Of a stretch of 64,000 bases of DNA, positions 38,010-50,000 are shown piece by piece; the stretch's first letter is position 1, and each line of letters opens with the position of its first letter. Under the pieces are notes generated by a model. It searched no databases. It was not told the origin of the DNA and worked only from the letters and a program-made list of their open reading frames with translations. The stretch covers positions 21,762,927 to 21,826,926 of the forward strand of contig NW_024037063.1 in assembly GCF_015706575.1 (NCBI RefSeq), in the 5' to 3' direction. The DNA is from Patiria miniata. Its lineage: Eukaryota; Echinodermata; Asteroidea; Valvatida; Asterinidae. The position numbers and the translations under genes are program-made.

Positions 38010-41000
38010 CTTACCTTGTGCGGCACCGGACCGATCCACTGAATTCTGCTCAACGGTCAGCTTCTCCATCAACCACGGCAGCAGATCATCAAAGCTACTC
38101 TCTCCCATTCCTTTGACCATGGCTCCTAAGGCACGGGCTGATACCTTCCTCACCTCAGGTACAGGGTCTAGAAGAGATGCCTTGAGCCCTGGCATGACCG
38201 ACGGGAGGTAGGGAGCTAGATCCTATCAAGAAAATCATTCAAAATAGGTCTGATGGGCTGATACCTTGCTGACCTAAGGTACAGCGTATCACTGATTGGA
38301 GGTAGGGAGCTAGATCCTATCAAGAAAATCATTCAAAATGGGCTGATACCTTGCTGACCTAAGGTACAGAGTATCACTGATAGGAGGTAGGGAGCTAGAT
38401 CCTATCAAGAAAATCATTCAAAATGGGCTGATACCTTGCTGACCTAAGGTACAGACTATCACTGATTGGAGGTAAGGAGCTAGATTTGTCTCTTACCTTC
38501 TGGTCAGTAAGTGAGTACATATTGCCGATAATCTGCGCTGCCATCTTCTTAGTATCGGTGGATCGATCTTGAAAGGCTCGCTGAACAACTGGCATGATCA
38601 GGGCAAGTGAGGGCGCATCAATGAAGTGAACAAACTTGGTTGCCAAGAGCAACTGTAGACATTTGGAGGTCTTGCTGGATGGATTGGACAGGGCGTCCAA
38701 CAGCATGGGAACGATAGCTGGAAAAATGGAAGAGAAAATACAGGAAAAAGCCATTGGAAACACGGGTAGAATCGCTGAAAAATGGGCAAAAACTACAGGG
38801 GAAACATTGGAACATGGGTACAATTCCTTAAAATGGGTGACATGATAGTTTGAATTAAAGTGAAAGTTGAATGCAGAAAAACAAGTAGTCTAGGGGGTAG
38901 ACGTTGTTATGGTTTGATACGCGATAACCCGCCGCCGCGATAACCCGCCGCCGCGAGAGGGCACTATCACGACCAACCAATATCACCCACGGACTTGTCA
39001 GGAACAACGTCTAGGCAAGCTCCTGAAATCTCGCTCCGAAATATGAAGGGAACTAGTGCGCATGCGCGACTTCTGCAGGCAATTACGGTCCATTTTCAGT
39101 CCCACACACGCTACACACAACAAAAGAGCTGACCAGTGAAGTTGCACAAAGGTCTTGCTGCATCTTTTATTGCACTGGAAGAAATTTAAAAGTTTGCTTC
39201 GGAACTAATATAAATTGTTTGAATTGCGCGCTGCAAATATTAGGCCAAACAGGTGCACGCGCATTATACAACCAATAGGAGATTTTCTAGACGTTGTTCC
39301 TGACAAGTCCGTGGACGATATTGGTTGGTCGTGATAGCGCCCTCTCGCGTCAGCGGGTTATCGCGGCGGCGGGCTATTGCGTATCAACGTCTAGCCCCTA
39401 GATTAAAAAACAAGCAGCAAAAACAAGGGAAATAAATTAATAAGTATGGAAAAAACAAATGCGATTTGTATATGTCATAAGGCTAAAGAGCGCCCTCACA
39501 CTTCATGCACAGATCCTATTACAATCCTTACCTTGGATTTCTGGATTCCTGATGACAGCTCCGATCTGTTTGAGTGCTTGAATTCCAGATTTCTGTACCT
39601 TACTGTGAGAATCTGTCAATACTTCCATGAGTTTGGGGACGATGCTGGGCAGACATGATGATAACTGCTTAGGGGCACAGTAGGCCATGGCTCCTAACAA
39701 CTCAACAGAACCTACACAACAAAAACCAGATGAATTCAATTATAGTTGACATACTACAAAAGCCAATTATAAATACGTAGCGACACACTAGCTTAAATCT
39801 CAACAATATGAGTTTTTACCGTGAATCTTTGAATCATTGTACTATCTACTCACCTGTTTTGGTTCTCCATGAGTCTTCTTCGAGTGCAGCTAGTAGTGAT
39901 GGTAGCACCAACTTGACCCCATGTCCACTCAGCTTGCTCATGACAGCCTTGGCTGTATCATCAGCTGCCTGCAAAACAAAGAAAACCAAATATGCCAACT
40001 ATACTCAATAAAAATCAATGTCACAAAGCCTTTTAGCAACAATAATAATGTGGCGCTTATATAGAACTTTAGACCAATGTCAAAAAGTGCTTCACAATTA
40101 TTACCCCTGTTCATCAGGCCATGAGACCATTTATTGCAGCAGCTGGAGATCAGCGCAATCTGGTCTTTACCCTCATAGGTACTGCTGGATGGATGGAGGC
40201 AATTGCAGTAAAATGTCTTGCCCAAGAACACAAACACAAGGTTCCTGTCAGGGTGTGAACCCATGTATCATCACATGTATGAGACCTGGCCACAACAACC
40301 ATTGGACCATGGTACTCCACATTGAAAACCTCACAAAAACAATGTAAAGAACATGAACCATTTGATATTAAAACAAATTTACTTATCTAGCTGGGACATG
40401 ATTTACATCCCGAAGCACTGTAAGAAATGAGAAACATGACCCACACAATGTTCATGTAAACTAACCGACCTCTCTAACATACTGGTTTCCATCCCCGAAG
40501 CACAGTAGGAGATGAGAAACATAACCCACACAATGTTCATGTAAACTAACCTACCTCTCTAACATACTGGTTTCCATCCCCGAAGCACAGTAGGAGATGA
40601 GAAACATGACCCACACAATGTTCATGTAAACTAACCGACCTCTCTAACATACTGGTTTCCATCCCCGAAGCACAGTAGGAGATGAGAAACATGACCCACA
40701 CAATGTTCATGTAAACTAACCGACCTCTCTAACATACTGGTTTCCATCCCCGAAGCACAGTAGGAGATGAGAAACATGACCCACACAATGTTCATGCAAA
40801 CTAACCTACCTCTCTAACATACCCCGAAGCACAGAAGAAATGAGAGACATGACTCGCACAATGTTCATGCAAACTAACCTACCTCTCTAACATACTGGTT
40901 TCCATCCCCGAAGCACAGTAGGAGATGAGAAACATGGCCCACACAATGTTCATGCAAACTAACCTACCTCTCTAACATACTGGTTTCCATCCCCGAAGCA

Positions 41001-44000
41001 CAGTAGGAGATGAGAAACATGACCCACACAATGTTCATGCAAACTAACCTACCTCTCTAACATACTGGTTTCTATCCCTGGAGCACAGTAGGAGATGAGA
41101 AACATGACCCACACAATGTTCATGCAAACTAACCTACCTCTCTAACATACTGGTTTCCATCCCCGAAGCACAGTAGGAGATGACAGACATGACTCACACA
41201 ATGTTCATGCAAACTAACCCACCTCTCTAACATACTGGTTTCCATCCCCGAAGCACAGTAGGAGATGAGAAACATGACCCACACAATGTTCATGCAAACT
41301 AACTTACCTCTCTAACATACTGGTTTCCATCCCCGAAGCACAGTAGGAGATGAGAAACATGACCCACACAATGTTCATGCAAACTAACCTACCTCTCTAA
41401 CATACTGGTTTCTATCCCTGAAGCACAGTAGGAGATGAGAAACATGACCCACACAATGTTCATGCAAACTAACCTACCTCTCTAACATACTGGTTTCCAT
41501 CCCCGAAGCACAGTAGGAGATGAGGCAGAACATGGACCACGTAAGGTTCAAACAGACGTCCCAGCATGTTGCATAGCATCTCAAAGGCAAACAGAGCTCC
41601 TGTGTGAGTTACAAGAATTTCAAGCGTTTAATCAGAAAATTATGAAAAGTTAAACAAAGAAATTGACTGGAGCGGGGTTTAAACCTGCGACCTCCGGATT
41701 ACCGTTCCAGTGCTCTACCAACTGAGCTATCCAGCCTTATGTTGGTGGTTCCCCAATTGGTCAATGTCTTTGTTCAAGGGACGCTAGAAGCCATAAACCC
41801 GTATATGCCATGCAGACACGGATTACGCCCAAAGTTAGGTTTGAACCTGATGCAGACCTGGCAAATAGCAAATAGAATCTCTCAGAGAGGAAACAGCTTT
41901 TTATTACACATTTTCAAATGAACCGCAAAGGGAAACTGACTAGGTGAATTATAACATTTTTTGAAAAGTTGAACAAAGAATGCATCGTGACTTTGGGTGT
42001 GATCTATGTCTGCACTGAATATATGGGCTTCTGACTAGCACCCCTTGAATAAAGATATTGACTAATAAATTGCACCACTTTTCATGGTGAAATCTCTTTT
42101 TTCCCCACCTGCCTTGATTGGCAACCAAATCCTTTCACTCTGTGACAACTGACACCTCAAAAACCACAATTGAAAAGTGCCACAATTCTCTTAATAGACC
42201 CTTTCATCAAATTGGTCACTGCTCAGTCAACCATGAATGTAAGGACATGATCAGGGTGTCATTTTAAAGAGGAGATTCAACCCTTACAGGGGATATCTCC
42301 GTTTGATTCACATGTGCCCTACTTCTGTTCCAATAAGCAATAATTTCTCGGTTTCGTTTTCTTTTATCCACCCTGTATATCTGTACAAACAAGATGCTGT
42401 TGATATCACTGGTTAAGTCATAACTATGTCCAAACAATAAATTGGAATAAGGAGTTAAGTTATCTGACCTTCTCTCTTCCGGAAATTCTTCTTGTCTTGA
42501 ATAGCTTCTTGCAGTGTCGACATGATATCCATCTGTTTGAGGGATAGAATACCTAGACCCTTGACGAGTCCAGCTAAGCCATACGCAGCACCTTTCCTTT
42601 CACCATAATTCTCTGATTCCAGGAGCAATGCCAGAAGATTCTTGACGATCGCAGGTGCGTCGGTCTTGATGGCTGGTACGAGGGGTGGGAGGCAGTTGGC
42701 GACAGCTTCTTGAACCTTAAGTAAAGGTCATAATGATCAGGTTAAAGTCAATGTCCAAATTGCTTTTGACATTGAAGCTTACTACCTGACCCAAGGAATG
42801 TACTGTTGGATGATGCTGGTTAGTGCTACAACTTGTGTCTTGCTACAATCACTGACCATGTTGCGACACAATCGTGACTAATTTCAAGGACGTTAGAGAT
42901 TCAGAACGGCTTAGGTAACCTGTAATTTCAGCAGGTTCTAAGAATCACAATTCAGTCATGTTTCAAGGCATATAGGATCATCCACTTGTCATACATTTTG
43001 TCGTGTCAATAACGACCCTCAAAATCCAAAGAAGAATGTTTAAACCCTAACCTGCTGATGTTAAACTCAGTGGATATTACACTTTTCGAAAAAATATTGA
43101 AAACAAAGCACAATTTGGTCAAAAGCACTCTGAATTCCAAAAATCAGTCAACTGACTGATCATTGCGAAGCACCTACATTTCATGATGTCTTCTAAATGA
43201 CAGCAAGCCAGACGTAATAATTTCATAGGGTGTTTAGTACCAGTACGATCTTTAATCCAAGTAAGCTTCTTAATAAAATTTGGAAAAATTGTCGTGTCAG
43301 TGCAACAAGGTCTTAACTCGATTCTGCAACAAAGTTGTATCTCGCGCGAATACGCTCTGTACAACAAGGTTGCATCTCACGTATCGCAACGTCCATTGAC
43401 TTTGTGTGTACATCCGGGTTATTTTAAGCGAGATACGACCTTTTGACACTCAAAACTCGCGTTTCACGTTTGACGTACACGACGTCACACGCATTTTTAG
43501 GAGATTGTTGCACAGACACGACGAAATGCAAATGAACCCACGTGCCTTTAATTGTATCTTGTACTGCCTATAGGTTGAAATAACCTTGGAATTTGAAAGT
43601 TCGGAGAATGTAAATAAACACATCGTTTACCTGTTGGGAAGGTGTAGACAGAGCTTCAATCAACTTAGCAACAATTGGTTTGACCTTAGGATCGTCTTTA
43701 TCCAGATGTCTAGCGAGCGATCCCATTAAGATGACGACGCTGTGTCGCACTGCGTCATAGGATGAGGTATTAGGTGCTTCATCTAGGAACTTCTCAAAGA
43801 CTGGCAGAAGCACTGAGACATTGTCCTAAAGACAAAAGCAAAGAGGGTAAAATTAGGATAGCTAGATGGCTACAAGGTAAAGGGACGAACCTGTGTTCAC
43901 AGGAACAGAGTGCCCATCTCTCTTTCGAAGCGATTGGGCCAGACTTGAGTCAATGAAAAGCTGCTGTGGGGGGATCGCCACACCTCCTCCACAGCGAGTC

Positions 44001-47000
44001 TGTTACCTTCCCAGCATTGAATAATGCCGGTACCCATTTAACACCTGGGTTGAGAGGAGTAATTGAGGTAAAGCACCTTACTCAAGGGCACAACGCGCAT
44101 GGCCACGGCGGGGCTCGAACCACAATCTCACGATCATGAATTCTGAGCCCTACTGCAAGACCACACGTGCCACCTAGATGGCTAGGCACTCTGTGTTGAC
44201 GATGTTAGCAATTACTTCAAGAATTGCCAGTTTTTGGAGGTGTCTTACCTTGCCATGGTTGTCTATGACTGCAGTCGCTGCTTTTAACATGACCTGCCGG
44301 ACCTCTTCGTTACGATCATTCAGTCCCTCAGAGACAAAGAACTCAAACATCTCTAAGACTTGTCCCCTGATGAGATAAGGGGATATCTTGCCTAGAGTGT
44401 TGCCTACCCCACATCGGGCTTCGTATCGATCGGGGGGCGATTCGGATATGACACGGCCAAGACTGTCCAGTACAGGTGGTGGGATCTGAAAGACATCAAA
44501 CAGAGACAACATAGCAGATAAGACGGTAAACTACACGTCACATTTCCAACGTTTTTGTCAACAATTTTACTTCATGTTTTTTCAAAGACCAGCAGGCCAT
44601 GTCTGTATTATCCCTTTAAGACCGGCCACGAGACGGGCTCTCGACCAATGGGAATGGGTAAACTGCCTATTTATGAATAGTCAACAGTCTTGACATAAAG
44701 GAATTATCAGAAGTAAAGATGTTGTGAGTGGTAGAATTTCAATTCAGATTTGTTTTCATTCGGTTTGAATTCCACTTTTCTGTTTTGATTTTGCCAAGGC
44801 CAAAAAAAAGAATAGTTCTGCTTCCGATTACATGCCTTTCAAAAATAGGGTCGGTCGGTCGGAAATTTTTTTTTTTTTGCCAATTTTTTTTATGCAGATT
44901 GAATGAACTGTTGGATGATGATTGAGTATTCAATTATATGCGAAGTTTTAGCCTGAACTATTTCCATTGCACTACAAAAGCTATACACAAAATTACCACA
45001 AAAAGTGAATAAAACCTACCTTAATTATTGTCAATATATTTACGTTCGATAATTCGTAAAAAAAATTGTGGGAAATTCAGGTCGTTCGCACCATAGGCAC
45101 AACACTAGTCAAGAAGGGGAGCTGGCCAAAATAAATAAAACTCCGAAGTGTGTGATGCACTGTACATGTACATGTGTGGCCCGCGGCCAACGGGTCGAAC
45201 ATTTCAGGAAACACGCTGCATTGTATCACTCCAAATACGAGTAGTGCGATCTCAAAATGAACTCTTGAACACGGAAAATACATACACAGACAAGCTAGAT
45301 CAAATCTGTGATTTAACTTGCAAAAATGTTCTTTCTCCATCGGTGTTTTTCTCAACATATTTACGATGTCGAATCCGACCAGTTGACAGAGCACGTGCCT
45401 GCGCCTGCAAAGCCATGCTAGCGCTAACGATCGCATAGCCGTGCACAGACTAGTTACCGCATTTTCATAATTGGACCCTGCGCGGCGCTGAGGGAACCAG
45501 TTGTCGCCGCATTGCGCTTATTACGCACGTGATTATAGACATCGAATTGCGAAGTAGTTGAATCGCGCAGCAAATTTGTAAAAATAACGGAGGTTTCTTT
45601 TGAAAAAATAGCGAATGTAAGTAAGAAAACAATAAATACAAGCATTTTTTGATGCAAAAGGGTTGTTGAGAGGTATTTTGTGAAGACAGACAAGACATAA
45701 GGTTTTTATTTTTATTTATTCAATCTTTTTTTTTTTTTTTTTTTTGAATTGCCGATAACATTTTTAGGGTCGCAGCCTAAAAATAGGGTCGGTCGGGTAA
45801 CCGGAAGCAGAACTATTCTTTTTTTTGGCCTAACAAAGGTTATTGGACTTACGTGTAGGTTGTCCTTATGCAGACTAAACAACTTGATCAGCGTCTCCTC
45901 CACATGTTCAGGGTATTCATCTAAGAGTATAGCCAGTGATAACGCAGCTGATTGACGAATCACATGCTCAGTATGGATGACATCATCGATGGTCAGAGGG
46001 CAAAGGTCAGGGTCTAAGGCTAGGTCAGCTTCATCCCATAATCTATAAATAGTAACACATAAAAATGGGAACGATTCAGGCTTTGTATATTTACAACAAG
46101 TGGTCAGATCAACATGAAATTCACCGCTCAACTCAGGACTAGATAAACACCGCTAAAAAAGGAAGACCACGCTCATTGGAGGGGTCATAATTTTAAGTCT
46201 GATCGTCTTATGATGACGTCATTTATATAGACCTTTGGGGAATGTTGTTAGCTACATTTTGATACCTCGTTTGCTATTGCAGACTGTAAATCGTCCATGA
46301 TTGACGACGGTTTATGAAAACTGATGCAGTTGGAGAAGTTGAAAATTTAAAAGATTATGCGAGGAGAAATTACTAAGTGTAACCAAACACACATTCTCAT
46401 AATTGGCCTCTATAGACTGCACAGTGCCCGAACAAAATGCAGGCCATTCGAAAAGCCTGCGTGCTCCAATGCATACAAGCACTGTGCGATTGATATTCCC
46501 TGGCGTTTTCGGGCAGTGTGACATTGTCACACTCAGTGTAAACTTTTACATTTTCAACCTTTTCAACTGCATCATTTTTCATCAACCATTGTCAATCGTA
46601 GACGATTTACAGTCTTCGGTAGCAAACGGGGTATCAAAATGTAGCTAACAACATTCACAAAAGTCTATATAAATGAGGTTTTCATAAGACGATCAGATTC
46701 AAAATTATGACCCCTCCAATGAGTATGGACTTTCTTTTTTTGTGGTGTTTATATAGAAATACTAAGCACAGGAGTTGGCTGTAGATAGCGATTTGTTACG
46801 GTAATAAACTTGGGGAGCAAAAGATTACCCAAATTTTGAATCAATATGTATAAGAAATTGCATAAAATCTATTTCACTGTAGGCTCAGTTCCTTCCTTGA
46901 TATTGAAGTAAAAAATCAAAATCAAAATCAAAATAATCTTTATTATATCCCACTGGGGTAATTTAAATACATTGACAGGCTTGCTTGCGTGAGACGTGAA

Positions 47001-50000
47001 CCCACAACCACCAGCTTACTGGTTCATGTATCTCAAGAACCTTGCCAGACTTACTCATCGGCAAGCAGCTTGACTGTGTCCTCAGGATCCTGTCTTGCTA
47101 TCAGAACTCTGCGTGTCAGGTTCAATGCGTGCTCCTTATCTGTGTCCATGGTGGGTAGTACTTCATTCAGCTCTTTCAATCCCTGGAAACAAGACAAAAT
47201 GCTCGTCAAATATCATTTTCATTTTAAAGGTAGAACACATCATTTGCAGCCATCCAAAATGTAACTGACAAAGTTATTGTTGAAAAGCATTCTTTCTGGC
47301 ATGCTGTCATTTTGAAGAAAACAATAAAAGGCCTTTTCCAACGATGCGTCTAAAGATGCGTTTTTGGAAATTTCCATTAGTAGTTAGTTTTTAATTCGGC
47401 GAGGCTGTGAATGAGTGCGCGCAAGTGCTGACACAACGCACAGGTGCGCGCAGTTGCAATTATTCGTCAGTTCAGTGTGCGACATCGCGTAGCTGCAATC
47501 AGCTGAAGGAGAACGTGTCCTGGACGCTGATTTTGGGTGCAATTTAAAACATGACTCTGTGAATTTTGAATTGAAAATGAGATCCTAGATATTGTTTTGC
47601 TTGGAATATACAACATTTACTGAGCTGAAACTTCATCAGGTTATTTGTTTAAGAAGAAGGCTTACCAAGCACCCTTCTTTAGATTTTGAGCACTTTTGTT
47701 GCTTCAAACAAACAAAAATGCACACATGACAAATGATATACTCTACCTTTAACGATCTTTTAAAACAAAAGAGGACAAACAAAGCGATCAAAGAATTTTC
47801 ACTGGGGTAGTCGAGGTCCAAGATTATCCATAATAAATCCAACGTTGTTAAAATTTTACAGTACCACATCAAGCAACACATCTGCTACCGTTTCTTCAGC
47901 CTCGGGCGCAAAAAGTTGAACATACTTTCATTAACCCTCCTATGCAAACAAACAGTCTGTGCCAAGTTGTCCTTTCATTCAAAATCAATCAAGTGACTGT
48001 TTTCAACAGTTAAGAGCTCCCAGCCTACATAAAGCAGGATTGACTGGCTGGGACTGTTTATGTAACGTGATACAGCTATGCTTTGACTGTAGATGATTGA
48101 TCAGATATCTGCGCTAGCTAGTTGCCTGCTATTGTCTGTTAACTGAATTTGACTAGTCAGAGTGCTTGCTTGAAATATGATCTGACGGTTGGTGACTAGC
48201 CAGTGTAAAAGGCATGGCAGGGGAATGTTGACTGTCTGTTACTGTTCAAACAGTAGATGGGTTAAGGTTTGGTTTCATCAAGTTATCTGAAATTAAGTGA
48301 ATGCAACAACATGAAACTTGGTACATGTATGTCTCACGACCCGGATAAGCTAATACCTTGAGTGCAGCTTCCCGGACTGCAGCACATGGAGATTGTAACA
48401 CCGTCAAGATAACATCGATCTCATCTTGCTCTGCCATGGTACAGCCTTCCAATCCTCCGGCGCTATGACACAGATCAACCAGGACAGTGGTAGCTGTCTG
48501 TTGTAGGACCGGTCCACTGATACCAATCAGATGGGTCAGGAGAGTCAACATAGCACAGCGTGGTAGCAGCTCAGGGCCGTTCTGTCAAAAATAAACAAGT
48601 AAAAAAGTCAGTGATGTCAAATCTTGACACAGCTGGATAACTCAGAGTCATTCTAAATCAATACGATAGAAGGTCTGGGATTTCAATTGATTCTAAATCA
48701 ATACGATAGAAGGTCTGGGATTTCAATTGATTCTAAATCAATACGATAGAAGGTCTGGGATTTCAATTGATTCTAAATCAATACGATAGAAGGTCTGGGA
48801 TTTCAATTGATTCTAAATCAATACGATAGAAGGTCTGGGATTTCAATTGATTCTAAATCAATACGATAGAAGGTCTGGGATATCAATTGATTCTAAATCA
48901 ATACGATAGAAGGTCTGGGATTTCAATTGATTCTAAATCAATACGATAGAAGGTCTGGGATTTCAATTGATTCTAAATCAATACGATAGAAGGTCTGGGA
49001 TTTCAATTGATTCTAAATCAATACAATAGAAGGTCTGGGATTTCAATTCTTCTCATGAACACTATACCTTCCCAAATCCTCCAATATATTCTTTGCAAAA
49101 AGGAGGATTTTGCAGGACTGAGGCTACATGGCAAAGATGTGTGGCTGATTTTGGAGGATGCACTGTGTCAAGGTCTTGGGCCGGACCTTGTGTTGTTTAT
49201 GCTCAGCCGTGCATGAATTTAGACCTAGATTATACTTGAAATCCTCCGCACTGCTCCAGGATGTCACTGGCTCTGCCTCAACGTATTGACAGTGATTGCT
49301 GGAGGATTTTGCAGAATTGAGGCAGTGGTCACCCCTCCAAGGACCACTTCAAAGAAATAACAGAGGATTTTGCAGGATTGAGGTTGCATCCTGGTGAAAA
49401 TGCCCAGGAACTTAGGGTTTAGAGACTTAACATTGCACAGCAAGTTAAAAAGTCTGATATATCAAATCTTACCTAATCAAATGAGACTATAAAAATTCCA
49501 AGTGAGCTGAAACTAATTATGAATTCAAGGAATTCATTTGAGGTATTCAAATAGAGATTTTGTTCCTACCTCATCAATTTCATCCAACATACTATCCTGG
49601 CATCTCAACTGAGCATGTGCAGACAGGATTGCGAGGGATTTATCAACCACCTCTTCCTTCTTGTCGACTGCAATGCCGCCATCTTTGAGCACACGGTTCA
49701 GTAATGGGAAGAAATACGCAAAGGTTGGCGCAGGAAAACGCCTTGAATGGAGACTAGGTTCATCCCTCTCATCAGATAGGTCATCGTCGTCACTGTCATC
49801 ATCGGACGAGGATGCCCGACCACCATGAAGAACCTCCACTGCTCTAGTTGCCATGTCAACCAAGTCTTCTTTACACCAGTTGGGTTCAATGGGGCATGCT
49901 ACAGAAGACAGTCGCAGAGTGCAGTAGGCCACAGTTGCTCCTGATAATGAACAAGAAAAGTTGCCTTGTGTTAATTTGTGTACTCGTATCCTTTAATGTG

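Noticed and set aside
37875..38211. Poly-Gly and poly-Pro ORFs over the C homopolymer
   Set aside because: Products of the 39-bp homopolymer and of reading through the V24 donor.
48650..49049. CRISPR-like array
   Set aside because: Units are contiguous 40-bp direct repeats with no spacers, in a eukaryotic intron.
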